This document shows positions 35,935 through 46,828 of a stretch of DNA of 64,000 bases, piece by piece. Origin of the DNA: Camellia lanceoleosa (taxonomy: Eukaryota; Streptophyta; Magnoliopsida; Ericales; Theaceae); the NCBI GenBank assembly GCA_025200525.1, contig CM045763.1, positions 152,216,246 through 152,280,245 of the forward strand, written 5' to 3'. Both the position numbers and the translations under genes were made by a program. Position 1 is the stretch's first letter. The number at the start of each line of letters is the position of its first letter. The notes below the pieces were generated by a model. The model searched no databases. It had not been told where the DNA came from and saw only the letters and a program-made list of their open reading frames with translations.

Positions 35935-37036
35935 ATGGCTAGTATCTTCTCTCGCCGAGGCAGACCGAACATGATGCGTAACTCAAGAGATTGTGGTCAT
36001 GACGGCCGCCGAGTCAAGGAACCACCCCGCAAGATGAAGCTATCGTTGATATGCCGATCCGCCTAGGTCGCCTGCCGCACACCCGCCGACCCCTCGCTTC
36101 TATCAGCTCATGAGCCCACTACATTCGAGTTAATGGGGATGATAGGTGATCTCCAGAGGTCCGTGGCGGATCTCGCCATTTTAATGTCAACCTCGCCACG
36201 GTTGCACCAGTATGCTGGAAATGTCAAACCCCAGGAGCCCCCGATACTGGGGCGGATTGTGATCGAGCTCAATCAGTCGGAGATGACCTCCACCCACAAC
36301 AGTGATGTACCAGTACCAACCCAAACCTCTCACCAGGCTGAGGCCAGAGGCAAAGACAAAGTGAAGGTGGATGCCGATCCCGTGGAACAACTGCTGTGCG
36401 CAGTCCAGGCTTTGAAAGCCGGGGGAATGAGCAAACAACAGGTATCCGCGATTGTAACCAAAATTGTGGATGATGTTTTCCCTACTCCGCCTGAGGGCAG
36501 TTCCAGTCAGTCAGAGAATCGGGATAGGCCCCGTCACACTAAAAAGGTTCTTCCGCTCCCAATCTGCACTGGAAAAGATCGAATCGGTCCGCGCCTGCCG
36601 ATCCGTTCGCCAGTGCGTCTAGCAAGAATACCCAGAATTCCAAGTACCTGCCCCGAGGGCGCACGGTCTTCCATCCTCTTTATATGCCTTTGTCTAGGGC
36701 ACTTCTGATTTTGGCCAAAAAGGGGCATCTCACACCCCTCGATCCTAGGCCGCTCCCCAAACCCCTTCCAAAGAAAGCCATGATGCCACTCAAGATCAGG
36801 CGCACCATCAACGACCCGCCATACTACGACAATTGTTCCGCCTTCGGCATGAAGTATGTGATTTGATTGATAACAAGATTATCCTCCGCCCACCTCGCCA
36901 AATCAATCACTACAGAATTCCTAGAGTAGGAGGACACAGATACCGAGGACACCGATACTGCGAATATGTAATTGGGATTCAACCGCTCATGGGCAATATC
37001 CGTACATTTTTGGATATGGCGTTTATGCATTTTTGA
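35935..37036 (+). pseudogene. Broken gag of the Tat-like element
   Basis: An ATG at 35935 starts a frame rich in Arg/Ser. After a stop the reading continues at 36133-36708 (MGMIGDLQRSVADLAIL...), then LPLSRALLILAKKGHLTPLD-like sequence in a shifted frame at 36684-36866, then FRLRHEVCDLIDNKIILRPP at 36833-36900. In Tat-type gag the last block follows a zinc knuckle of the form C-x-FHQ-x2-GH-x4-C; here that knuckle is disrupted. At least two frameshifts are present. Some may be base-calling errors, because the LTRs show the same kind of local defect. The central capsid region is short compared with full-length Tat gag. Confidence 0.65.
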
Positions 37037-40000
37037 GCACTGCCGATGCTAGTTTTGTAAAACCCGACTTGGGTGTCGAGTCATTTTCGATTTGTCTTGA
37101 GTCTGTCTCATTGTTTTGAGTCGATCCTTTTGTTTAAGGGTCTGCTAATTGTAATGAGTCGATCCCTCTTATATAGAATACCGTGGCTTCGGGTTGTTGC
37201 CTCAAACACCGCCTTGTTTTGTAATTACTTTTTTGCTTTCTCTTTGGAGTGCCTCTCTTTGGAGCCAATTTACATCCGGAAATCTGAACAACAAAATGTA
37301 GTGGCTACCGTGTTTTCATATTTATTGATCATGTTAGGCTAGTTGTGCCAGAGAATTCGAATGGGGTGACAGTGCATTCCACCTGCTCTTTTGTGCCTTA
37401 AAAGTCATTGTAACGACCTAAAGTTTTCTAAAACTTTTTAAACACTGTGGTGAAAACGAAGAGGAAGGAATTCCTTGGGATTTGCAAAAATTTGATCGAT
37501 TGAGAGAAAGAGAGGCATGCTAAGCCCTTAATGATTCAAATCATCTTTGGTCGTAGTAGTCTTGAGAAGGACCTGGTTTAATCGGCATGGTTCCACTTGT
37601 CTTGACACGAGTGATTCGCCTCCTTAAAAAATTTCAAAAACAAAATGTTTTATTGCAATTCTGCGAAGACACGTAATGGAATCGCTCTTGAGATTGCGCA
37701 ACTTAGATCGCTCTCGACCTCGTGACTCGACCCTTCATTTTCCAAATCTTGGACCGGCATCGAATTTAGTTATTAATGCAAGGCACATCAAGCGGACTCG
37801 GCGACCCTCGATCAAGAGGCACCGAAATCCGAGCAAAAGATTAGACTTCACCAAAAGAAGTTTGGGAAGCAACCATGATGGAATCTCTGCAGAAACCGCA
37901 ACCGATCTTTCTCCGGAAAAGGGGAGGCGTCAATCCCAAAACCATTTGGCATGGATTTGTTATACTTTTACCCTTTGAGAGGCTCACTGGGTCGAAAACC
38001 CGGAAGGGCTACCCAGGCAAAAGTTAGAGCAAGCAAAAAATACATACAAAAAAAAAGAGAAAAAATGAAAAAGAATTGAAAAGAAAAAGAAAAAGAAGCT
38101 CGCAAGGTCGAAAACCCGCATCGGGCGCCTTGGCAAAAGTTAGAGCCTAAAAGAAAAAGAAAAAAAAGAGAAAAAATGAAAAAGAATTGAAAAGGAAAGA
38201 AAAAGAAGCTCGCAAGGTCGAAAACCTGCATCGGGCGCCTTGGCAAAAGTTAGAGCATAAAAGGAGAGGTTAAATACCCGAGTGTACCTTAACCCGAACT
38301 ACGTAAGGCTTGATTCCCATGTTTGGGATACGTAGGCAACTTCATCCTGAAGTCCAGCCCTTAACGCTTTCATAGCGTCTCAGTTCATGTCATGGTTTTG
38401 ATCACTTGTGCCTTCTTCCGAATCTGATGTCTCGGTTGCAATGACTGGAACTACGTGATCAACTTCCTCCTAAAACCCAGCCACCAACGCCTTCAAGGTG
38501 ACTATGTCCATATATTGTTTGTGGCCGTCTTCATCCTCTCCGTGCCCGAGAGCCTGGTCGAGAACAATCGTTGACGAGCATGCTGCGGCATTGTCCAAAC
38601 AAGGGGCAACTTTCCGTTGCCTCGCATTGCCATAAAGATTGCCCTGAGTTGCCGCCTAAACTAGGGGCAACTTTCCGTTGCCATGCGCCCCTTCAAGCAA
38701 GGGGCAATTTTCCCAAATTGCCTCCGATCCGAGGTTGCGTATCTCGAGGGTAGGTTCTGTGCTTGTTGAGCATTGACCGTTTGCGAAAATAGTTTTTGAA
38801 AATTTTTACTAAGGTTGACTATTTTCTCGAAAACAATTCCATTTTCCAAAATTGGACCATGTTTGGACCCAAAAAGGAAAACTTCCAGTGCTTACAGCCT
38901 GGCTTGCATGATTTTGAAATCAAAAATCGCCCAAAGCTTAATCCGACGTTCATTTTGATCAAAACTGTTTTAGAAAGAAAACAAAGAATGGTCAGAGTAA
39001 TGAACTAGGGGCACAGTCGAGTCAGGTGTTCTGTCTCTTCCTTGTTATCAATGCACTCGCCAGAAAGGCACCCTATTTACCAGAAGGAATAGCCGCGAGC
39101 TAGCTATATCGGGCACGAATCCCCCGCTTTCTATCCATCTAACAACCACCCAGGGGGGGGATATAAAATGAGAGATTAAAGGATAGAGAGGTGTGAGTTG
39201 AGAGAAAAAGTGAGAAAAGGGTTTTTAGAAAAGAAACCGAGCTGAAGGGCGAGCGACGTGAGAATCACACAAATCAGAAAGGGTGGGAAACTTGCCCAGA
39301 AGAATTGGCTCCTCAAGGTCTTTTGTTTTCAAACACGTCCGTGTCGTGTCTTTTCTTTTGTTAGTCCCAACTTAGTTTTGAGTCTTTTCCGACTGTGTCT
39401 CATTGTGTTTAGGTCATGCGCCTTTTACTCTCTGCACTTGAGTTCTCCGGCGGTGTCCGGTTGTAGGCTCGATACCCAGGTTAAAAAACCTCTCTTTACC
39501 TCAAGATTGTTTGTGCTCGGAATGCTGTGCCATTCTCTAACATCCGTGCAAAGCAAGAGAAGGGAAGGGAAAATTTGGGACATCTGAGTGTATTTCAACT
39601 ACAGCTGTGTCAGCTTCGTGATCCGTCTTGTCAGAATAGGAGGTGTTTGTTCAAAGTTTGCCGTGTACAGAATGAACCAAATACTGAGTTGTGAGCTGTG
39701 TGCAGAATGATCCCCAGCAGAATACGGGCCATTTGCCAAATTTGAGCAGTGATTTGTGCAGGGCCGCTTCGTTAGTTGGTTGGTTATCAAGTATTACGGT
39801 CTGAATGCTCCATTTTCAGACAACAAATCAAATTTCATTTACATTGAGGTGTAATATGATGCAATGCAGTGCAAAGTAGGAGATATGTAAACATAACACT
39901 TTTCAGATAAAAAGTTTGTTTTATATAATCTCTTTCAAAGTACAAACTTTTGAAGAAAGCAAAAACCTGCCTGCGGCAGTACATAGTACTCTATCTATCA

Positions 40001-40076
40001 AAAAGAGAAAAGTACAAGAAAAGAAATAAAGAAAAGAAGCAGCAAAAATCATCATCATCAGTAGTAGGCCTCATGC
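37037..40076. other. Non-coding interior of the Tat-like element, left part
   Basis: No protein-coding similarity is recognised and no pol. Contents: GTCGATCC(T/C)TTT repeats near 37080-37170; a twofold repeat with A-rich spacers at 37980-38265; the block ACCCGAACTACGTAAGGCTT...GGGATACGTAGGCA at 38293-38337, common in the 3' part of Tat/Ogre elements; three GGGGCAACTTTCCGTTGCC-type repeats at 38600-38720; a TATAAAATGAG motif at 39161. Confidence 0.6.
37980..38265. repeat. Direct repeats with poly-purine spacers
   Basis: Three copies of a GGTCGAAAACC(C/T)GCATCGGGCG...GGCAAAAGTTAGAGC-type module (the first diverged), separated by two near-identical GAAAAAGAATTGAAAAG-rich spacers. The period is about 115-120 bp. 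Confidence 0.85.
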
Positions 40077-43000
40077 CTAAGGGTCAGTCCTCGCCCTCTT
40101 CCGGGGCAGAAGCACAAAAGCATCGTCGGAGCTATCATCGAGCCATCCCGAGCCCGAGCTATCCCCGGCCTCCTCCGCAAATGACTCAGTCCCCGCCTCC
40201 GACTCACCGTCTCCTGGAACTGGAGCTCGTGAGCTGCTCCCCACATGACCACGTCCCCCTCTGGTACGAGGGAATATCCTGCCATCCCGGGTGGAGAGGG
40301 GAGGCCCAGCTGGAGCAGCACCACCCACTGGAGGGATCGGGAAAGGAGGCTGAAAAATATAAAGAGTAAACACATCAGAAAGCTGTGAGCAGTTTATCAG
40401 TATAGAATGCAGTGTATGAGTACAATATGTGGAAGTGGAGCGCTTTATCAAGATAGAATGCGCAGGCGAGTACAAGGTGTGAATGCCGTGAGCGCTTTAT
40501 CGCTGCGTAACGCAATGTATGAGTACAAGATGTGAATGCCGTGAGCGCTTTATCGCTAAGATGCAGCAGGCGAAAGCCGTGAGCGCTTCATCGATTTTTG
40601 TGCAAGATAGCAGACAGCGAAACAGAGTATGATTTGAGACTGTGGTCAGTAGAACATACCGGCAAGCCGTAGACGGCCAAAGCATCGAGAGTCCGCTGCA
40701 GCATCCCCATCAAGGAGGCATTCAGCTCCACAGACTGACGGGTATACTCGGAGGAAGCCTGCAAAAGTATTAAATACATCAGTATTCTGTGGAATGTCTG
40801 AATGAACTGAAATGAAATAACAATGCAAGATGCAGAAATAAAGTAATACATACCGGAGGCAAGTCGGGAATACCAGCCAGCTCATGATCAGCCGGGGGAG
40901 AAGCAAACGGGATCTGGTAGGTCTCCCGCCCGCCTCAGAAGTCAACATGGTAGGCAAAGCGGCCATCCTGCCCCTCGCCTCTCAGACTCCTCCCGCCATG
41001 AGCCCGAGCCCTCTGTGATGGCCCCGCCTTGCTCCCACCTTCGCCAAGCTGGCGCCGCAGTTCACGATCACCGGAGCCTCGCCAAAGGCCGATCAAGAAG
41101 GTCCGGACGTACTCGAGTAGTCGCCGCCTCGCTTCAAGATCTACGCCCACGGCCCACCAAGGGTGTAGTCCTCCATCTGCTGGAAGTCAGATCCCCGCCT
41201 CTCATACGCCGGAGGATGGATCGGGACTATCTGCTTCCGCAACCCTAGGGTCTGGCGTGAAACGCCACCTGTACCAGCCCGGCATCGGCCTCCAGAGAAT
41301 CCCAGAGCGCGAGGTCTCGATGGCACCGGCGCATCGATCTCAGATCACCGGGAGTGGAGCCCACGCCGCCAGTGACCAAATGAAATACGCTTGATTATCT
41401 CATCGATATAGAAATGTAAGCACGAAGCTTAAGCTTAAAACGATCGTAAGTAAAACATACCTCGTTGGGGGTGATGGTGTCAAGAAACGGCGAAGAAGCT
41501 AAAAGTGTCCCGGCTCGGACACATCGCCTGTCAGAAGGGCGAGAAAAGGGGACGACCAGAGGGTCTCCGCCTCCCAAGACTGCTCTAGCTCGAAAGTAGG
41601 CGACACCCACAATCGCAAAACAGACGCCAAGATGACCATCGAAAAGGTATCACAGATAAAACAAAACAAAGCAGAGCTGCAGGTTGTGCAAGGTGTTGAG
41701 CAAAGTGTACAGCAGAACAACAGACAAGTAAGGTAAAGTATATATGTGTGCTGTGTGTACAAGCAGTACAAGAATTGTAAAGGACTACAAGCAGGTGCAA
41801 GGTACGTAATACGTAGCAGAGCGTAAAATGAAAAGCAGAGAAGAAGACATACCTCCCAAAGCTCGCCAAGAGGCCTCCTAGCAATCCCATCGCCACGAGA
41901 GATCGAGCTCATATAACCGTAGAAGGGTGGCCAAAGCCGCGCTCCCGACCATATATCGCACAATCCTCTCGACATCCACCAAGGCGCTTAAGCAGAGGCA
42001 CTGTGTTCGCCGGCCGGCAAATGGGTGGTCCCCAAAGAAAACATGAGAAAGCCGCGCATATCTCTCCCGGCCTCGGGTCATCTGAGTCTGGCCCACCAAA
42101 GATGGTTTCAGACTAAATCGCACTTTGAACCAGAGTAGCGACGAACCCTCGATTTAACAAGTGGCGGCGCTTGCCGAAAGCAAATGAACTCGAGCGGCAA
42201 TCCACTCGCCCATATTCAGATCGGGGATCGGATCACCTTCACCCCGATGCCGCGGAGCATCGAGAAGTCATAAGGGGTCATCGTCATGTCCCCGTCACGA
42301 TAATGAAAAGAATCGGTGGTGTCCCACCACCTCTCCGCCAGAGCGGCAAGAAGAGGTCTGCAGCGTAAAGCCCGAAAGTCCTCGCAGAAGGTACCGGTTT
42401 ACCGATCCACGGCGTACCACTCGCATGGCAGTAACATTCCCATACCCGCGGAGAGTATGGGAGTCTCCCTGTAGTCAAGAAATTGCAAAGCCATATGAAG
42501 ATATGCACTCGGTACAAATCTGGTATGCGTGCAGATTTTTTAAAGTTTAAATAAAGAAACTGGGTGCCGGTGTGCTTACAGTGAACTACAGGCGCGTGAT
42601 GCGTCAGTGTACTGTAAATGCTCCAGTGTAAACTTGGTGCATGTGTGCACGTTCTTCAGATTCAAACAAAAATCGGGTGCCGGTGTGCTTACAAGAACTA
42701 CAATGTGCGCGCGTGTGTGTGTTTTTTCGCTTGAACGGTACAAATGTAAGCATCGCACGTGTACGCTTTCTCGATGCAAGCAAATGTCGTTTCAAAGATA
42801 TCGCGGTGGACTACTACCGATGTGTCAAGATGTTTTGTGAGAAATAGCATATGAGATATGGTGCACGTGTAAAGATTTTTCAGATTCAAGCAGATAACGG
42901 TCATCGTGGTGTCCGCAGTGAGTTACAACATGTAATACGGCGTGTTCGAGTGGTTCGATTCGGTAAATCTAGCATATGTGCAGGTTTTCAGATTCAAATA

Positions 43001-43435
43001 AGCACCGGGTGTCGGCGAATTGGCAATACAGTGTGTGCCGTGTTTGGGTGAGTCAGGCTAGTGCAGTGTGCGTGCATGTGCGTCGGTCCTAAACAGGTGT
43101 CAGTTATGAGTTTGTCTACAATCAACTACAAGTACAGTACATCAGAACTAAGCAGTTAATGGGTTCAGTTAGCTATGGCAGTTGACAGGAAATCCTACAT
43201 TGCAGAAAATAAAAGACCAGAATGTTACCTCGGCGACGCCAGAAGACAAGTGAGAGGCCGGCTCGCGCAGCAGAAGCTCCGGATCCAAAGCCCTATCGAA
43301 GCCGCGGAAGTGGCGGAGTCCGTCGGGTGGTAGCACGTGAATGGCCGGGCGATAGGTCGCCGGATCGAATGGGCGCTCGCTCAACGGGAGGAGCTCGACC
43401 CCGGGGTCCATCTCATGGTCCGGGAGTCCCGACAT
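40077..43435 (-). pseudogene. Antisense multi-exon plant mobile domain (PMD) gene inside the Tat-like element
   Basis: Minus-strand exons: 43435-43229 (MSGLPDHEMDPGVELLPLSE..., donor GTAACA), 42468-41853 (AERWWDTTDSFHYRDGDMTM, TPYDFSMLRGIGVKV, VRYMVGSAALATLLRLYE; donor GTATGT), a third ending at 41461 (FLDTITPNE, donor GTATGT, start unclear), 41398-40854 (IIKRISFGHWRRG... to GIPDLPP, donor GTATGT), 40758-40660 (99 bp) and 40349-40077 (PPFPIPPVGG... to RKRARTDP and stop). The WW-D-T-FHY-GDMTMT-DF and GSAALATL patterns fit the PMD (aminotransferase-like) family found in transposon-associated genes. Exon 2 needs two or three frameshifts and holds stops, so it is scored as a pseudogene, though sequence errors could mimic this. 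Its role in the element is unknown. Confidence 0.72.
42480..43228. repeat. First intron of the antisense PMD gene, with internal direct repeats
   Basis: A GGGTGCCGGTGTGCTTACA module occurs at 42562 and 42676, and a diverged form (CGGGTGTCGGCGAATTGG) near 43007, each preceded by AGATTCAAA(C/T)AAA-like sequence. No coding feature. Confidence 0.6.
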
Positions 43436-44270
43436 GGAACATCATTGGCCATAGCAAAGGAGATGAGAAATAGCGAAAAGGGAAAACGGCCGAATACGAA
43501 AAGTCAACTGACAAAGTCAACCCCGAGAGGGTCGGAAATGGCCGGAAGGGTCGGAATGTGGAAAGACACGAGAATGAAGAGAAAATCGAGGGGAACAAGT
43601 CCCGAAAAGGGGGAAAGGGCGAAAAATGCACCGAAATAAAGTTTTGTTCGGTCGAAAATGTCCGAAACGCGACGAGTATCGCGAATCCGACGAGAAAACA
43701 AGCGTGAAACGCGCGGAAATCGATGAAAAAGTGAGGGAAAACACTTTGGAGAGGGAGAGCAAAGATTTTCGGCGGAGGCAAAGTGGGGGAAATAGGGTTT
43801 CAAACCCTATTTTAAAAGGCCCAAGGTGAAATGGCGTAATCGCCCCGATCAAGAATCTTTGGCGGTCGGCACTATTTTAGCTTGGCCGGCACAATATTGT
43901 GCCGATAGATGAGTTTATGCAGCCGGTGGTAGCCGGTGGCCACCCCACCCAGCCGGTGGTGTTCCCAAGGCCCTGTTTAGGCAATTTGAGGAGTTTTGGG
44001 TTTTCATAGCTCAAGAAAGTGCAAGAAAATGCATCCCCGATGCTCAACCGGCCTCCGTTTTGACTTCGGACCGTCTCTACTGTGCGTGACGCTCAAATTC
44101 AAGCGAAGATTGTATCCTTTTGTATCCTTTTGTCTTTTATAAGATTCAAAAGTTGCCCTGCAGCGCCACGCGCAAGATCCATCACATTGTCCGGCGCATC
44201 GTATCGCGCCATCTTGCACGTCCCTTACGACTTGCGCCGTTTTGCATTGTCGTATGGCATGCGTGTCATA
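43436..44270. other. Upstream region of the antisense PMD gene
   Basis: CG-rich compared with the rest of the window (43230-43760). At 43857-43975 the GCCGATAGATG / GGTCGGCACTATTTTAG / AGCCGGTGGT blocks resemble parts of the Tat LTR, so LTR-like sequence lies where the antisense gene's promoter would be. No start site can be set. Confidence 0.45.
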
Positions 44271-44585
44271 CTCTCTCATTTTGCATTTCATGTTGATCCA
44301 CGTGAGGTGTACTACTTCACGTGTTTCATTTCGCATTTCATTGCATCTCGAGGTACGTGTGCCTCATTTTGCATTTCATTTTCCATCAAATGAGGTATGC
44401 GTGCCTCATTTTGCATTTCGTCGCATCTCGAGGTACGTGTGCTTCGTCTTGCATTTCATTTTGATCCACGTGAGGTGTACTACTTCATGTGCTTCATTTT
44501 GCATTTCATTTTGATCCACGTGAGGTGTACTACCTCGCGTGCTTCGTCTTGCATTTCGCATTCCATCGCGCTATTTCGCGCACCT
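44270..44585 (+). repeat. Minisatellite of TTTTGCATTTCATTTTGATCC-type units
   Basis: Six or more diverged copies built from TTTTGCATTTCATT, (C)GAGGTACGTGTGC and CACGTGAGGTGTACTAC modules, alternating in a two-step pattern of about 35-60 bp. Non-coding. Confidence 0.8.
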
Positions 44586-44589
44586 CAGA

Positions 44590-45130
44590 GTTTGCCCGGG
44601 TCTGGCGAGACCTTAAACACGTACGGTCTAGGAGACCTTAAATCCTTCGAAGGTGCAAAACCTTTGGCGCATGCATTGTTATGTATCATCATCTCGTTCG
44701 CAAGATTGTCGCAAGATTTTGGAACCATGCACCCATCCTGGCCCGGCAAGACCTTAAACATGTACGGTCTAGGAGACCTTAAATCCTCGGGAGGTGCGAG
44801 ACCTTCGGTGCACTAAGTTGCCCTCATTGCATTTGGCATGCATTTCATCTACCGCTTACGCACCCCATTGCACTCCATTTTCCATCCTTTGAGGCACGCG
44901 TACCTCATTGCACTCCATTTTCCATCTTTTGGAACACGCACGGTCTAGGAGACCTTAAATCCTCGGGAGGTGCAAAACCTTCGGTAAAAGATGCACCTCA
45001 TTGCATTTTGCATGCATTCCATAGCGTTGTTTTGCGCATCTCATCGTTGCCCCCTGGTCTGGCGAGACCTTAAACACGCACGGTCTAGGAGACCTTAAAT
45101 CCTCTGAAGGTGTGATTCCTTCGGTGTTTG
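44590..45130 (+). repeat. Four-copy GGTCTAGGAGACCTTAAATCC repeat
   Basis: The block ACGGTCTAGGAGACCTTAAA occurs near 44620, 44763, 44939 and 45079, mostly preceded by GGCGAGACCTTAAACAC(G) and followed by a GAGGTGC(A/G)A(A/G)ACCTT module. GGTCTAGGAGACC is itself an imperfect palindrome. Confidence 0.85.
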
Positions 45131-45589
45131 TCGTGCCCGAACGACTTTCGGTGGTCTGGTAAAGCCACCCGTCTGTGTTTGCGGTAAGTTCCTAGGAGAC
45201 CAATGGGGACGGTGAAAACTAGAGTTTAAACGGCTTATGCCTAGAACGCAAAGGTTCGGAATTTCCGAGACTAAAGTCTGGTTTAAATACCCAGGGGGTG
45301 TACCCTCGGCTTGAAATCTGTATGGAAGCCCCATAGGTTGAGGCGGCGTGTTTACGCCTCAATTCTGGATACTGAACCAACCTAGTATATCACCCCGTTG
45401 GTAGAATAGGGAAAACTGCAATCGCAGCCATTGCATCAAACATGCATCCCACGCATCATTTGTAAATATTGCATATGTCATGCATTTTCAAAAACATTCA
45501 AAAATAAAAAAAAAACCATGCATTTGTCATGCATCATCATTATAATATAGTGTATGTATCATGCATTTTTTGTAAAACACCTAGTCCAG

Positions 45590-46085
45590 TGCATCATAGC
45601 TTGCATGCATCCATTGCATCACCTCCATCTATGGCTTGCACCTTTCCTTGTTGAGCTTGGTCTGGTATGTGCCCATATCTTTCGTGTCAAAACACAGTTG
45701 TCGAGCTTTTGTGTCCGAGCCTTGAGGGTAGCGGCACCGCTTCTGTGTTAGATACGGCTTGTATGCGTACATGCCTTTCCTAGGCAAAATACGGTTTGGC
45801 CCGCGTGCCATATCCATTGTATCCATGTCCATTGCATTATAGTTGCATGCATTCACTGCATCATCTTCCATCTGTGGCTTGCACCTTTCCTTGTTGAGCT
45901 TGGTCTGGTATGTGCCCACACTTTTCGTGTTGAAACACAGTTGTCGAGCTTTTGTGTCCGAGCCTTGAGGGTAGCGGCACCGCTTCTGTGTTAGATACGG
46001 CTTGTATGCGTACATGCCTTTCCTAGGCAAAATACGGTTTGGCCCGCGTGCCATATCCATTTGTATCCATTTCCATTACATTATA
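45590..46085 (+). repeat. Tandem duplication, 243-bp unit
   Basis: Two near-identical copies starting around 45590 and 45833, sharing TGGCTTGCACCTTTCCTTG, GTTGTCGAGCTTTTGTGTCC and TTTCCTAGGCAAAATACGG. A third copy begins (ATTATAGTGTAGTCATTG, 46079) and stops. Open frames across it are chance products. Confidence 0.9.
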
Positions 46086-46816
46086 GTGTAGTCATTGCGT
46101 CCGGCATTAGGATCATTATTCTCACCCCAGCGGGTCGTTTCCCCACTTATGTCATTCCACCCAATACTTGTTCTTGTGTCCGTGCGAAGTACTCATAGAT
46201 CAGACATCGTTCTATGGGAGACGGGCTTGTCACCTCCATCAATCTATTTGACATTTGTGTGGTTTCGAACCGTTTCGGTTTGAATCATGATTCAATTGCC
46301 CTGCATGTAGTTCGCATTAGTTTTAATCGCACTACATTTTCATTTGCATTATTCATACATTGTTTTGTACATATTGCATATCATCTTGCATTCATTTTTG
46401 CATGACATGCATATTGCTAACAATATTGTACCTGTTAAGTTTACTTTCTTTGCAGGCACGATATTGTATGTACGGTTCATTTACCGCCGGCGCAACCGGA
46501 CGAGCCGCACAGGTATTGTATCCTCCGCGTGAGACGTTTTGAGAATTGCATAATTCTCTTACATCCTTTCTGCATTGTAGTGTAGATTGGCGTATGCTAG
46601 CTTATAACTGTTGCATGTGTGCTTCATTACAGCCTTTCTTTGCATGATCATAAGTTATGCCCGGCTTCTTGCATTTTCGGCCAGTATTTTGCCCCGCCTT
46701 GGTAGCATATCTTACTTGTTTTGTATGATTGTCTAAGTTTTCGGCCTAGTTAAAAATGGGTCGTATCTGGGCTTTGGCATTTACTCCCGTCATTCGTATG
46801 ACTTTCGAGTTTTGTC
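46086..46816. other. Non-coding interior before the 3' LTR
   Basis: No protein similarity is recognised. TTGCAT-rich sequence, then ATGCCCGGCTTCTTGCATTT and a short run leading into the polypurine tract. Confidence 0.5.
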
Positions 46817-46828
46817 AAAGAGGGCAAA
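46817..46828 (+). other. Polypurine tract of the Tat-like element
   Basis: AAAGAGGGCAAA immediately before the 3' LTR (TCAGAGACACCCC, a mutated TGTAGACACCCC). The AAAGAGGGGCAAA form is typical of the Tat lineage as I recall it. Confidence 0.75.

Noticed and set aside
41499..41975. 158-codon minus-strand open frame with hydrophobic stretches, looking like a membrane protein
   Set aside because: It runs in a frame that crosses intron and exon 2 of the antisense PMD gene; the PMD motifs are in other frames there, so it is a shadow.
43413..43852. Three overlapping minus-strand frames of 99-122 codons upstream of the PMD start
   Set aside because: They are low-complexity Phe/Pro/Ser-rich readings of CG-rich upstream DNA, with no conserved motif and no support for any one frame.
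44270..45130. Regularly spaced repeats suggesting a CRISPR-like array
   Set aside because: Units are diverged, spacing is irregular, there are no unique equal-length spacers, and the host is a plant; they are minisatellites of a retrotransposon.
45629..46060. 143-codon minus-strand frame with an internal repeat
   Set aside because: The protein repeat only reflects the 243-bp DNA duplication; there is no family match and no splice or start support.
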